This document shows positions 35,444-46,669 of a stretch of DNA of 64,000 nt, one piece after another. A program made the translations under genes and the position numbers. The stretch lies in NCBI RefSeq assembly GCF_001042985.1, contig NZ_JYKY01000014.1:53184-117183 (forward strand), in the 5' to 3' direction. Position 1 is the first letter of the stretch. Each line of letters starts with the position of its first letter. The stretch comes from Pseudomonas lundensis (GTDB lineage: Bacteria; Pseudomonadota; Gammaproteobacteria; Pseudomonadales; Pseudomonadaceae). The notes beneath the pieces are model-generated. The model saw only the letters and a program-made list of their open reading frames with translations, searched no databases and was not told the origin of the DNA.

Positions 35444-36421
35444 GTGACGTCTGAAAACCCGAACCCGGTCTGGGAGACTGCGCTCGACTGGCTGCTGCTG
35501 ATTCAGCAACACCCTGACGACCCCGAACTGAGCACACAGCTGAACGCCTGGCGCACCAGCGCACCCGAACATGACGCGGCGTACCGCAAAGCCCTGAAAG
35601 TCTGGCGCCTGAGCGGCGAGGCACTGAGCCTGCCGCATGAGCCCGCGCCCTCGCCCTCGCCCGTGCTGATGCCCGCGCCTGCACCGCGACACCTCCGTCG
35701 GCGCAAACGCTCGCTGATCGGCGCAGCCGTCGCGGCCTGTGCGGTGTTCATGTGGCTGCCGGACTGGCAAGCCTTACGCGCCGACTTTCACAGCCCCACG
35801 GCTGAACACCGCGACATCACCTTGAGCGACGGCAGCCACGTACTGCTCGACAGCGACAGCCTGGTGGACGTGCAGTTCGACCCGCAGCAAAGGGAGGTGA
35901 CGTTGTTGCGGGGCCAGGCGTTTTTCTCGGTACAGCCCGATGCTGCGCGCGCGTTCTACGTCAATGCCGGCCCTGTACGCGTGCGGGTAACCGGGACGGC
36001 GTTTGCCGTGAACCTGCAGGGCAGCCGCGTGGATGTCAGCGTTGAAAGCGGCACGGTGGCCGTCAAGACCTCGCAATCATCGTCCGCTCCCGATCACCTG
36101 CTGCACCACGGCGATCAACTTCGGTATAACGCGTCTGACGACAGCACCCGCCTGGCTCAACTGCCCAACGAGCAGATTGCGCCCTGGCGGCGCTGGCAAC
36201 TGGTGGCGATTGACCAATCGGTGGAGGACGTAGTCGCACAATTGCGGCGCTATCAGCCGGGACTGATTTTGCTGACAGACAAAACCCTCGGCCAACGCCG
36301 TATTACCGCCGCCCTTAACGTGCGCGACCCCAAACGCGCCCTGCAGGCCGCCATCGCGCCACTTGGCGGACAGTTGCAAGACAGCGTGCCGTATACGTTG
36401 ATCGTTTCGGCAAAACATTAG
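35444..36421 (+). CDS. FecR-family anti-sigma factor / signal transducer
   Basis: A 325-residue inner-membrane protein. The start taken is GTG 35444 (MTSENPNPVWETALDW), since the longer reading has a poor context. The N-terminal cytoplasmic DUF4880 domain contains ALDWLLLIQQHPDDPELSTQ and PEHDAAYRKALKVWRLSG. A single transmembrane segment lies near residues 90-105 (SLIGAAVAACAVFMWLP). The periplasmic FecR domain contains RDITLSDGSHVLLDSDS and GQAFFSV. It holds the ECF sigma inactive until the receptor signals. Confidence 0.87.
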   Translation: MTSENPNPVWETALDWLLLIQQHPDDPELSTQLNAWRTSAPEHDAAYRKALKVWRLSGEALSLPHEPAPSPSPVLMPAPAPRHLRRRKRSLIGAAVAACAVFMWLPDWQALRADFHSPTAEHRDITLSDGSHVLLDSDSLVDVQFDPQQREVTLLRGQAFFSVQPDAARAFYVNAGPVRVRVTGTAFAVNLQGSRVDVSVESGTVAVKTSQSSSAPDHLLHHGDQLRYNASDDSTRLAQLPNEQIAPWRRWQLVAIDQSVEDVVAQLRRYQPGLILLTDKTLGQRRITAALNVRDPKRALQAAIAPLGGQLQDSVPYTLIVSAKH

Positions 36422-36604
36422 CGGCCACACCCGTCCGAGGCGCTAACACGCACTCCCGGGGCGTGCCTGCGCCAGCCTTTTCAGCTTTCAAATTTATTTT
36501 CATTTATTTCTGGAAATCCTGTTTCGCCGGGCGTCTTTACCTACGAACGTCACTGATAAAGATTCGCATTAGTGACTATGGCGTTTCATTTCGTAGGTCA
36601 TCTC

Positions 36605-39382
36605 ATGCCTTCTCCGCGTTTGCGTTGTTGCGTCAGCCTGCCTCGCTCCAGGTCGTTTTGCTTTGCTGCGTGCCTGCTTCTGCCCTCTCTGAGCTGCGCC
36701 GCGCTCCCTGAGGCGAAGGCTCAAATGAGCCAGCAACAACTGCGCTTCCAGATTCCGGCCCAGTCGCTGGCCACCGCCCTGATTGCGTTCTCACACCAGT
36801 CCGGCTGGCAAGTCAGCGCGGAAAGTACACTGCTGGCCACCCACGACAGCGCGGCCGTGAACGGCCACATGAGCCCCGAGAAAGCCCTCGCCCGCCTGCT
36901 CAGTGGCAGCGGCCTGCAATGGGAGGCCACCTCCGCCGACAGCGTGTCGATTCTGCCGCCTGCCGAACACGACGTGCTGATGATCAAAAGCACACCCATT
37001 ACCGCCATGGACGCGGTGTACCAAGGCGAGCAAGTGATCGATCGGCAAATGATCGACAGCCTGCCGTCCGGTAATGGCGACATCACCAGCCTGCTGCGCA
37101 CCAACCCTAACGTGCAGTTCGATAACAATCAGCTCAACAGCAAATCCCCCGGCGAGATCGCCCCGGCCAACATCAGCATCAACGGCGCACAGCCCTGGCA
37201 AAACCTGTTCATCGTCGACGGCATGAACATGAACAACGACCTCGACCCTGGCAACACTAACGATGACATGGACGAAATACCGGGTCGCAGTCAGGGTCTG
37301 GCCCTCGACACCGACCTGCTCAATGACATCAAGGTCTACGACAGCAACGTGCCCGTCGAATACGGCGGCTTCAACGGCGGCGTGGTCCAGGCCGACACCC
37401 GCGACCCGAGCATGGACCTGCACGGCAAAGTGTCGGTGCAGATGACGCGCTCCGAATGGACCCGTTATCACCTCAATGAAGACGACCCGGATCTGGAGAA
37501 TTACGAAGCCGGGTTCGGTAACAGCTCCCAGCCGAAATTCAAAAAAATCATCACCCGCGCCACGCTCGAAGGGCACTTGACCGACAACTTCGGCTTGCTC
37601 GGCAGCTTCTCGCGCAAGGACTCCACTATCCCGACCCGCGTGTTTTCAGTCTCCAACCAGACGCAAACAGCCAATGCCAACGAGGTTCAGACCCGACGCA
37701 TCGACAACTATTTCCTCAAGGCCGCCTGGCAAATCAACGAGGACTGGAAGCTGGACATGAGCGTGACCCATGCGCCTGAAACCGCTGAAACCTTCGGCCC
37801 GAACGCAATTTATTCCGGCCGCATGATGAAGGCCGGTGGTGACAGCCTCAGCGCGCGCATGGTCTGGAACGCCCCACTGGCCCGGGTTGAGCAAAACCTC
37901 AGTTGGAGCCAGATGAACACCTCCCGGACCTCAGACAGCGATTACATGGTGTTCTGGCGCACCTCCACAACCAAAGACTGGACCAATGCGCTCACCGCCA
38001 CGGAAGGTGGTTTCGGAGATATCGACGAGGCACAGAAAACCCTGGCCTACAAACTCAAGGCGCACTGGAACAGCGTCAACTGGCTGGGTGTCGATCATGC
38101 CGTGCAAACCGGTCTGGAGCTGACGCAAAACACGGTGATGTACGAACGCGCCACGCCCTACACCAGTTATTCAGTGGCCAAGGCCACGTCCTGCCCGGCC
38201 AATGACCCGTTGTGCTCGATGGGCATGACCGTCAATGGCTGGGAAGGCCAATACGCCAACAAAAAAACCGTGACCCAAGGTAAAACGTCCTTCGACACCC
38301 GCTCATGGGCGCTCTATATCCAGGACGAAATGCGCTACAAACGCCTGACGGTACGACCCGGCGTGCGCATCGACGGCGACGACTACATGAAACACGTCAC
38401 CCTGGCGCCGCGATTTGCCGTGGAACTGGATGTGTTCGGCAACGGCCAGACCCGCCTCACCGCTGGCGCCAACCGGTATTACGGACGCAACCTGTACGCC
38501 TACAAACTGCGCGACGGGGTGGCCGCCATGAACACCGAATACACACGCACCAACCCGTCCGCCGATTGGGTAATGAGCAAGCGCACCCCAAACGACAGCA
38601 AGTTCAACCAGCTCAAAGTGCCCTATGACGACGAACTCACCCTCGGCCTGAGCCACGTGCAGTGGGACACCGAGTTCGCTATCAAATACGTCAACCGCAA
38701 AGGGCGCGAACAAGTCAGCCGCGCCTGGGGCTCACAGATCGGAGCGCCCACCGACGACCCCACCACCCTGGCGGCCAATTACTACACCTATTACAACGGC
38801 GGCCAAAGCGAAGCCGACATTTACACCCTGACCATCACCCCGCTGCGCCCCTTCATAGTGGGCAGCACCCGCACCACGGGGCAATTCGCCATGGACTGGA
38901 GCACGGTGCAAAACACCGGCCTGTCCAACTACAGCGCCAACATTGGCGCCATTTATGTGGATGACCCGACGATCCAGTACGACGGCAAGTTCATGAAGTA
39001 TTCGGACATGCCCGCGAGCAATTACAACCGCCCCTGGACGGCACGCCTGACCACCGTCACCGAAGTTGAACCGCTGCACCTGACGTGGAGCAACTTCCTG
39101 CGTTACCGCGACGGCTACCGCCGGATCGCGGCCACGGGTAAAACCACAGAGTTTCAGGGCGCTGCCGTGCGCGTCTGGGAAGAGACGCCGTTTTCCGGGG
39201 CACTGACCTGGGACACCCGCCTGGCCTGGGAAATGCCCACCGCCAAGGACCAATCGGTGTTCGTCAACCTGGATGTCACCAACCTGCTGGACAAACAAAT
39301 CGTCAGCACCACCGACACCACGGGCCTGACAACCTTTGAAGTGGGTCGCCAATTCATGGTCGAAGTGGGTTACACATTTTGA
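36605..39382 (+). CDS. TonB-dependent outer-membrane receptor with STN signalling domain
   Basis: A 925-residue precursor. The start taken is ATG 36605 with AGGT upstream; readings from 36572 add 11 residues. A signal peptide ends near ALPEAKA. The STN domain (about residues 43-115; LRFQIPAQSLATALIAFSHQ) senses ligand and signals to FecR. A plug domain follows (NISINGAQPWQNLFIVDGMN), then a large beta-barrel ending in the outer-membrane Phe (VEVGYTF). The ligand is not evident from the sequence. The downstream overlapping di-heme peroxidase-like gene is unusual and hints at copper or redox-linked metal uptake rather than a simple siderophore. Confidence 0.88.
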   Translation: MPSPRLRCCVSLPRSRSFCFAACLLLPSLSCAALPEAKAQMSQQQLRFQIPAQSLATALIAFSHQSGWQVSAESTLLATHDSAAVNGHMSPEKALARLLSGSGLQWEATSADSVSILPPAEHDVLMIKSTPITAMDAVYQGEQVIDRQMIDSLPSGNGDITSLLRTNPNVQFDNNQLNSKSPGEIAPANISINGAQPWQNLFIVDGMNMNNDLDPGNTNDDMDEIPGRSQGLALDTDLLNDIKVYDSNVPVEYGGFNGGVVQADTRDPSMDLHGKVSVQMTRSEWTRYHLNEDDPDLENYEAGFGNSSQPKFKKIITRATLEGHLTDNFGLLGSFSRKDSTIPTRVFSVSNQTQTANANEVQTRRIDNYFLKAAWQINEDWKLDMSVTHAPETAETFGPNAIYSGRMMKAGGDSLSARMVWNAPLARVEQNLSWSQMNTSRTSDSDYMVFWRTSTTKDWTNALTATEGGFGDIDEAQKTLAYKLKAHWNSVNWLGVDHAVQTGLELTQNTVMYERATPYTSYSVAKATSCPANDPLCSMGMTVNGWEGQYANKKTVTQGKTSFDTRSWALYIQDEMRYKRLTVRPGVRIDGDDYMKHVTLAPRFAVELDVFGNGQTRLTAGANRYYGRNLYAYKLRDGVAAMNTEYTRTNPSADWVMSKRTPNDSKFNQLKVPYDDELTLGLSHVQWDTEFAIKYVNRKGREQVSRAWGSQIGAPTDDPTTLAANYYTYYNGGQSEADIYTLTITPLRPFIVGSTRTTGQFAMDWSTVQNTGLSNYSANIGAIYVDDPTIQYDGKFMKYSDMPASNYNRPWTARLTTVTEVEPLHLTWSNFLRYRDGYRRIAATGKTTEFQGAAVRVWEETPFSGALTWDTRLAWEMPTAKDQSVFVNLDVTNLLDKQIVSTTDTTGLTTFEVGRQFMVEVGYTF

Positions 39383-40491
39383 AAGCGCTCATTCATCGCA
39401 GCGTGCTTGGGCTCTGGCTGGGCGCGCTCGCCTGCACCGCAAACGCGGCTCAACCCTGCGTCGCAGCTGCCGCCGACTACAAAACCTGCATCGCCAATCT
39501 GTATCGCCAGCCCGTTGCGCAGTGGCCTGCGCCCACTGTGGACGCCGACGTGCAATGGCAAGAGATGGCCGCGCTCCCTGCCCACGCCCCCGCGCCGCCC
39601 GACAACCCGTTCAGCGATGCCAAAGCGGCGCTCGGCAAAAAACTGTTCAACGACCCCAAGCTGTCGCGTTCAGGGCAGATTGCCTGCGCGTCTTGCCATG
39701 AAGCCGATCTGGCGTTTGCCGATGGCCGACGCGTGTCTTTTGGCCATGACCGCCAAAGCGGCCGCCGCAATGCCCCCAGCCTGGTGATGAGCGGTTACAG
39801 TGCTGCGCTGTTCTGGGATGGCCGCGGCGGCAGCCTTGAACAGCAGGCCATGCACCCGATCATTGACCCGGTGGAAATGGCCTTCGATATTCCGCAACTG
39901 CTACAACGGCTCAATTCAGACACGTCCTACGGTACGCAGTTTGCCGAAGTGTTTGGTCCAGGGCCGATCACGCAAGAAAAAACCGCACAGGCTTTGGCAA
40001 CGTTTCAGCGCACGCTGGTGACGGCCACCCGCACGACCGCGTTCGAACAATTACTGCGCGGGCGCCCGCAGCGCATGAGCGAAGAGCAGCTTTACGGCCT
40101 GCATCTGTTCCGCACCAAAGCGCGCTGCATGAACTGTCACTTCGGCCCCGCTTTGAGTGACGAACAGTTCCACAACGTGGGGCTCAGCTATTACGGACGC
40201 AAATACGAAGACCTGGGGCGCTACCAAGTGACCGGCAAGCCCGAAGACGTCGGCGCCTTCCGCACACCGTCTCTGCGGCTGGTCAGCAAAACCGCGCCGT
40301 GGATGCACAACGGCCTGTTCGTGAATATGGAAGGCACGCTGGCGTTCTACAACATGGGCATGCCGCGCCCACGCCCCAACGCGCAGCAAGCCAACGATCC
40401 GCTGTTCCCCACCACCAGCGAACGCCTGAAAGTGCTGAACATGGATAAGGATGAATTACGGGCCTTGCGCAGTTTTCTCGACACACTATGA
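39379..40491 (+). CDS. di-heme cytochrome c peroxidase / MauG-MbnH family protein
   Basis: A 370-residue periplasmic protein. It starts at TTG 39379, overlapping the receptor stop (TTGA), so it is translationally coupled. A signal peptide ends near TANAA. Two c-type heme motifs are visible: CASCH (about residue 103) and CMNCH (about residue 250). DGRGGSLEQQAMHPI and FRTPSLRLVSKTAPWMHNG are typical of the CcpA/MauG family. In methanobactin operons a related protein (MbnH) accompanies an ECF sigma, FecR and TonB receptor, which is the same set as here. The partner MbnP is not seen. Whether it acts as a peroxidase or a protein-oxidising enzyme is open. Confidence 0.8.
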   Translation: MKALIHRSVLGLWLGALACTANAAQPCVAAAADYKTCIANLYRQPVAQWPAPTVDADVQWQEMAALPAHAPAPPDNPFSDAKAALGKKLFNDPKLSRSGQIACASCHEADLAFADGRRVSFGHDRQSGRRNAPSLVMSGYSAALFWDGRGGSLEQQAMHPIIDPVEMAFDIPQLLQRLNSDTSYGTQFAEVFGPGPITQEKTAQALATFQRTLVTATRTTAFEQLLRGRPQRMSEEQLYGLHLFRTKARCMNCHFGPALSDEQFHNVGLSYYGRKYEDLGRYQVTGKPEDVGAFRTPSLRLVSKTAPWMHNGLFVNMEGTLAFYNMGMPRPRPNAQQANDPLFPTTSERLKVLNMDKDELRALRSFLDTL

Positions 40492-40555
40492 AGGCCAGCG
40501 GCATCACAGTTGGTCGCGTTTGCGCAATTGGACGCTGGGTCAAGCGCACTTGAGA

Positions 40556-40577
40556 AACAATATCGTTTATTATTGTT
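40556..40577. promoter_or_regulatory. AT-rich dyad, candidate Fur operator upstream of fbpA-type gene
   Basis: AACAATA and TATTGTT arms flank eight AT-rich bases, about 40 bp upstream of the ferric-binding-protein ATG. Agreement with the 19-base Fur consensus is only about half, so the assignment rests on placement and dyad symmetry. Confidence 0.35.
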
Positions 40578-40613
40578 ACAAGTTTTGTAGTACCCAAGCG
40601 AGGAACCCAGCGA

Positions 40614-41639
40614 ATGATGCTCCGAAATACCCAGCTTGCGACATTCCTACTGCGCGGCCTGTCGATCGCCGCTCTTGGTCTCACACTCACCGCACCTACC
40701 GCCTACGCCGCCGACAAAGTTTCCCTGACGCTCTACAACGGTCAGCACAAGGAAGTCGGTGACAACCTCGCCGCCGCGTTCGAAGCCAAGACCGGCATTC
40801 ACGTGAATGTGCGCAAAGGCAGCAGCAATCAATTGGCCAGCCAGATCATGGAAGAAGGTGATCGCTCGCCCGCCGACGTGTTCTACGCCGAGGAATCCCC
40901 GCCCCTGAACAACTTGGGCGAACAGGGTTTTCTGGCCAAGGCTGATGACGCCACGCTGCAAGCCCTGCCCAAGGAATACGTGGCCGCCAATGGCACCTGG
41001 ATCGGCGTGACTGCACGTACCCGCGTGGTCGCGTTCAACCCGAAAAAGATCGATGAAAAAGACCTGCCAGCGTCGGTGATGGACTTCGCTGACCCCGAGT
41101 GGCAAGGCAAGATCGGTTTTGTACCCACCAGCGGCGCGTTTCAGGAACAAGCCGTGGCGATCATCAAGCTGCATGGCCGTGAAGCCGCGGAAGAGTGGCT
41201 GACGGGCCTGCGCGCGTTCGGCAAGACCTACACCAACAACATGGTGGCGCTCAAAGCGGTCGAGAACGGCGAAGTGGCAGCAGTGTTGGTCAACAACTAC
41301 TACTGGTTTGCCTTGCAGCGCGAAAAAGGCCAACTGGATTCCAAGCTGCATTACTTCACCGACGGTGATGCGGGCGGCTTGATTACGGTCTCCAGCGCAG
41401 GCGTGCTCAAAGCCAGCAAGCATCCGAAAGAGGCCCAGCAATTGCTGGCCTACATGGCCAGCGAAGAAGGCCAGCGGGTGATTACCAACACCACCGCTGA
41501 ATACCCAATGCGCAAAGGCATGGTCTCGGAGCGCGGGCTCAAGCCGTTCGATGAGCTGCAACCGCCCAAAGTGACCCCGGCCGATCTGGGCAACGCCGAA
41601 GAAGCGCTGGACCTCGAACGCGACGTTGGCCTGCTCTGA
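40614..41639 (+). CDS. ferric iron ABC transporter substrate-binding protein (FbpA/HitA type)
   Basis: A 341-residue periplasmic binding protein with a signal peptide ending at TAYAA. It captures free Fe3+ in the periplasm. Family markers are LTLYNGQHKEVGDNLAAAFE, SPADVFYAEESPPLNNLGEQG and, near the C-terminus, the tandem-tyrosine iron ligands in VNNYYWFALQRE. The stop overlaps the permease ATG (TGATG). It corresponds to HitA of P. aeruginosa. Confidence 0.9.
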   Translation: MMLRNTQLATFLLRGLSIAALGLTLTAPTAYAADKVSLTLYNGQHKEVGDNLAAAFEAKTGIHVNVRKGSSNQLASQIMEEGDRSPADVFYAEESPPLNNLGEQGFLAKADDATLQALPKEYVAANGTWIGVTARTRVVAFNPKKIDEKDLPASVMDFADPEWQGKIGFVPTSGAFQEQAVAIIKLHGREAAEEWLTGLRAFGKTYTNNMVALKAVENGEVAAVLVNNYYWFALQREKGQLDSKLHYFTDGDAGGLITVSSAGVLKASKHPKEAQQLLAYMASEEGQRVITNTTAEYPMRKGMVSERGLKPFDELQPPKVTPADLGNAEEALDLERDVGLL

Positions 41640-43192
41640 TGCTTGCGGCCGCCCAACCTGCGCGCTTCACCCTGAAACGTAAAAGGCCTTCCATCTGGCT
41701 GCTGCTGCCCGTCCTGTTGCTGGTCGGGTTGAGCCTGTTGCCGTTGCTGTATGTCGGCACCAAAGCCTGGCAGGCCGGGTGGGCGCAAGCGGCGCATATG
41801 TTGTGGCGGCCTTATGTGTTCGGCCTGATGCGCAACACGTTACTGCTGATGGTGGGCGTGACCGTGACCTGCGCGCTGGTCGGGCTGTCACTGGCGTGGT
41901 TGCTCGAACGCAGCAACTTGCCGGGACGCCGCCTATGGGGGGTGATTTTGTGCCTGCCGTTCGCGGTCCCGGCGTTTGTCAGCAGTTTCACCTGGGTGTC
42001 GCTCAGTTCCAGTTTTGAAGGGTTGGGCGGCGCCATTCTGGTGATGAGCCTGTCCAAATACCCGCTTATTTTCCTGCCGGTTGCGGCCACATTGCGCAAC
42101 CTCGACCCAGCCCTTGAAGAGTCGGCCCGGACCTTGGGCCAGAATCGTTGGGGCGTGTTTTTCAGGATTACCCTGCCGCTGCTGTGGCCGTCGTTGCTGG
42201 CCGGTTCGCTGCTGATTGCCCTGCACATGCTGGTGGAATTCGGCGCGCTGTCGATCATCGGCCTGCAAACCTTCACCACCGCGATTTATCAGCAATTCGA
42301 ACTGGAATTCAGTAACGCCAATGCGGCGATGCTGTCAGCCGTGTTGCTAGTGATGTGCCTGACGTTGTTGTGGCTGGAGCTCAAAGTGCGCGGCAAGGGG
42401 CGTCATGTACGCATCGGCCAGGGCGCTGCGCGTCACGCCGGACAAGTGCGTCTGGGCAAACTGGCGCTGGCGGGGCAAGCGTATTGCCTGGCGCTGGCGA
42501 TCATTGGCAGCGGCATTCCGTTGGGCATGCTGGTGTACTGGCTGGTTAAAGGCAGCTCGGCGGCGTTCCCAATGGCTGAAATCGGTGAAGCGTTGTTCTC
42601 GTCGCTGTCTCTGGCATTGGGCGGTGCAGCGCTGTGCCTGCTGCTGGCGGTGCCGGTGGGGTTGCTGGTGGTGCGTTATAAAGGTCAGTTGGCGATTTGG
42701 GCCGAGCGCTTGCCGTATCTGCTGCACGCCTTGCCGGGTCTGGTGATTGCCTTGGCCTTGGTGTACTTCGCGCTGCATTACGTGCCGGCGCTGTACCAAA
42801 CCTCGACCTTGCTGCTGATCGCATACGCTTTGTTGTTTTTGCCGCTGGCACAAGCCCCGATCCGCACGGCACTGAACAAAGCCGCGCCGCAACTTGAAGA
42901 AGCGGCGCGCACGTTGGGAGCCTCATCGTTCTCGGCATTTTGCCGAGTGACATTGCCGATTATCTTCCCGGCGCTGGGTGCGGCGTTTGCGCTGGTGTTC
43001 CTCGATGCCATGAAAGAGCTGACCGCGACCCTGCTGCTGAGCCCGACCGGGCTGAACACGCTGGCCACGCAAGTGTGGTCGCACACCTCAAACATTGAGT
43101 TTGCCGCCGCAGCGCCGTATGCGGCGCTGCTGATCCTGGTGTCGGGGCTGCCCGTGTATTTGCTGACCACGCGGATGTATTTGAGCCGCTAA
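41639..43192 (+). CDS. ferric iron ABC transporter permease (FbpB/HitB type)
   Basis: A 517-residue fused two-domain permease with about twelve transmembrane segments. Each half has an EAA-type ATPase-contact loop: LEESARTLGQNRWGVFFRIT and LEEAARTLGASSFSAFCRVT. It pairs with the upstream binding protein. No ATPase gene follows in the window, so the FbpC subunit must be encoded elsewhere, as for hitAB of P. aeruginosa. It starts at ATG 41639, overlapping the upstream stop by one base. Confidence 0.9.
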   Translation: MLAAAQPARFTLKRKRPSIWLLLPVLLLVGLSLLPLLYVGTKAWQAGWAQAAHMLWRPYVFGLMRNTLLLMVGVTVTCALVGLSLAWLLERSNLPGRRLWGVILCLPFAVPAFVSSFTWVSLSSSFEGLGGAILVMSLSKYPLIFLPVAATLRNLDPALEESARTLGQNRWGVFFRITLPLLWPSLLAGSLLIALHMLVEFGALSIIGLQTFTTAIYQQFELEFSNANAAMLSAVLLVMCLTLLWLELKVRGKGRHVRIGQGAARHAGQVRLGKLALAGQAYCLALAIIGSGIPLGMLVYWLVKGSSAAFPMAEIGEALFSSLSLALGGAALCLLLAVPVGLLVVRYKGQLAIWAERLPYLLHALPGLVIALALVYFALHYVPALYQTSTLLLIAYALLFLPLAQAPIRTALNKAAPQLEEAARTLGASSFSAFCRVTLPIIFPALGAAFALVFLDAMKELTATLLLSPTGLNTLATQVWSHTSNIEFAAAAPYAALLILVSGLPVYLLTTRMYLSR

Positions 43193-43217
43193 ACAGCACG
43201 CCATCACGCCATCACGC

Positions 43218-43243
43218 CACCCTCTCCCACTGGGGAGAGGGTG
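43218..43243. terminator. strong hairpin between convergent permease and chemoreceptor genes
   Basis: CACCCTCTCCC and GGGAGAGGGTG form a perfect 11-bp stem with an ACTG loop. It is followed by GATTTGATTT on the + side and preceded by three short direct repeats of ATCACGCC. It shares the CCCTCTCCC core with the repeats near 12.8 and 17.6 kb and probably stops both convergent transcripts. Confidence 0.6.
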
Positions 43244-43251
43244 ATTTGATT

Positions 43252-45186
43252 TCACGCCCGGAACTGCCCAAGGCTCGCTTTCAGCTGCGCGGCCAACCCA
43301 TCCAGCACCCTTCCGCTGGCGGTGGTTTCATTGACCGCCTGCGCCGCACGCTCGGTCTGCGCATGGATCACCTCTACCCGTCCGCGCACCGCATGCGCGC
43401 CCTGTGCCTGATGGGCTGCGGCCCTGGTCGCGTCGCCAATGGCGGCATGCACTTTTTCGACCGACGCCTGCACGGTTTTCTGCAATTGCACGCTGCCGCG
43501 CAACACCGCCAGCCCTTCATCGGCTTGCCGCCCAGCCAGCCCGATAGCGGCGACCGCTTCTTTCGCGCCTTGCTGCAAGGCCACAATGTGCGCCTGAATG
43601 TCGCCGGTCGAACTTTGTGTCTTGCTCGCCAGTGCCCGGACTTCATCGGCCACGACCGCAAACCCGCGCCCGGTTTCTCCGGCTCGCGCCGCTTCAATGG
43701 CGGCATTGAGGGCCAGCAGGTTGGTTTGCTCGGCGATACCGTGAATCACGGTCAGCACCACTTCGATCTGCTCGCTTTGCTGGGCCAGTCGCTCGATGAC
43801 TTTGGCGCCCGCCCCCACTTGCACCGCCAAGGCCTCGATCAGACCGCCGACCTGCGCCGAGGTCCGGGTGTTTTCATCCGTGGCCTGGCGAATGTCCATC
43901 ACCTGCTGGAGCGCCGCCTGCATCGCATGGCTTTCCGTTTGCGCAGCATCGGCCATGGTCGACAAGGCGTCCAGACTTTGTGCCACCTCGTCGCGCTGCA
44001 GTTGCGCGGCGGCGTCTGCACCGGCATTGCGCAGGGTCATGGCACCGATTTCAACACCCGTGCGCTGCGCCACATCGCCAGCTTCACGCACGATGGGCTG
44101 TAACTTGTCGACAAACCGATTGACCGCACCCGCCATGTCACCGATTTCATCTTTGCTGTTCAGGCCCACGCGCTTGGTCAGGTCCCCTTCCCCGGCGGCC
44201 AGGTCATCCAGCGCTGCGATCAACAACAGGAGTTTGTTGACCACCCGCCGCCCCAGCACCACGGCCACCAGCAGCAAGACAGCCAACCCGACAATCGCCA
44301 GCCCCAGCCCGATGCGCCAGCGCAAGGTATCCGCCGCATCGCGCACGGTGCTGGCGGTATTGGCTTGCATTTGGGCCGCGGCGGCCTGGGCCGATTCCAG
44401 TCGCGAACGCAACGCGCCCGCACTGTCGGCGGCTGCCCCTTGCAGGCTGTCGCTGACCAACTGCTCACTGCTGGCAATCAACCCGTTAAACCGCTGATCG
44501 AGCGCCGCCACGTCCTGCTCAATCGTCGCGGTGGAAACCCCCATGAGGACTTTGCCGATCTCCACGCCATTGGGGCTGATCGGGGCTTCGATGTAATACA
44601 CCGCCGGATCATGCCGGGCCGCATCCAGCACTTTATCCAGCGCGCGGTCGCCCTGGCCCTTTTCCAGCAGTGCCTTGTTGATCGGGTTTTCACGGTTGAG
44701 GTAACGCGTGAGGTGCTGGCCGGTGGCGTCGTCGTACACCACAAACAGCACGTTGGGGTTGCGCTGAGCGCGACGGGCGAATTCAGACAGCGTGGGGACG
44801 TCGCTGTCCCACATGGCACGCGGCGCTACGGCGGCAAGCAGTTGCGCCATGTCGTTCGCAGAATCCATCAGGCTTTTTTCAAGCGTTGTACGCACCTGCG
44901 CCTGTTCTTCTTTCAAGCGCGGGGACAAACCTGCCGTCAGGCGTTGGCGCGTACTCGCAGACAGTCCTTCCAGACTGCCTTTGACTTCACGTCCGGCTTG
45001 CTCCAGCTCCACTGATAGTTTTTGGCTGTCGGCCCCCAGACGCGCATCCAGGTCCGACTCCAACGCCGTGACCGTGCTCCGTGTCAGTGCAACCGCGACC
45101 AGCACTTGCACCAAAAGAGCGATACCAAGGGTAACGAACACGGGCCGCAACAGTCGGCTTTGTAACAGAGAAAGAATGGCTGACAT
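43252..45186 (-). CDS. methyl-accepting chemotaxis protein
   Basis: A 644-residue chemoreceptor. TM1 is at about residues 14-33, followed by a periplasmic sensor region (about 35-285) with a double-CACHE-like [20 protein letters not shown]2 is at about 295-315. A HAMP domain follows ([20 protein letters not shown]). The signalling hairpin tip is [20 protein letters not shown]. No C-terminal CheR-binding pentapeptide is present. The ligand is unknown. A chemoreceptor gene at this place beside purA also occurs in P. putida. Confidence 0.9.
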   Translation of the reverse strand: MSAILSLLQSRLLRPVFVTLGIALLVQVLVAVALTRSTVTALESDLDARLGADSQKLSVELEQAGREVKGSLEGLSASTRQRLTAGLSPRLKEEQAQVRTTLEKSLMDSANDMAQLLAAVAPRAMWDSDVPTLSEFARRAQRNPNVLFVVYDDATGQHLTRYLNRENPINKALLEKGQGDRALDKVLDAARHDPAVYYIEAPISPNGVEIGKVLMGVSTATIEQDVAALDQRFNGLIASSEQLVSDSLQGAAADSAGALRSRLESAQAAAAQMQANTASTVRDAADTLRWRIGLGLAIVGLAVLLLVAVVLGRRVVNKLLLLIAALDDLAAGEGDLTKRVGLNSKDEIGDMAGAVNRFVDKLQPIVREAGDVAQRTGVEIGAMTLRNAGADAAAQLQRDEVAQSLDALSTMADAAQTESHAMQAALQQVMDIRQATDENTRTSAQVGGLIEALAVQVGAGAKVIERLAQQSEQIEVVLTVIHGIAEQTNLLALNAAIEAARAGETGRGFAVVADEVRALASKTQSSTGDIQAHIVALQQGAKEAVAAIGLAGRQADEGLAVLRGSVQLQKTVQASVEKVHAAIGDATRAAAHQAQGAHAVRGRVEVIHAQTERAAQAVNETTASGRVLDGLAAQLKASLGQFRA

Positions 45187-45286
45187 GACGAACCCCTCTA
45201 CGACGTGCCATTACATTGATGGCACCTTTGATAAGGTTCTCTACAGCAAGGGTCGTGCCGTGAATGGCCTGCGCGGCAAAAACAAC

Positions 45287-45308
45287 AAAGGGCCCCGAAG
45301 GGCCCTTT
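45287..45308 (-). terminator. rho-independent terminator after purA
   Basis: AAAGGGCCC-CGAA-GGGCCCTTT is a perfect 9-bp stem with a CGAA tetraloop, followed on the minus strand by TTGTTGTTTTT. It lies 17 bases after the purA stop. Confidence 0.85.
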
Positions 45309-45325
45309 GGTTGACAGCATGCGAC

Positions 45326-46669
<1,344 letters not shown>

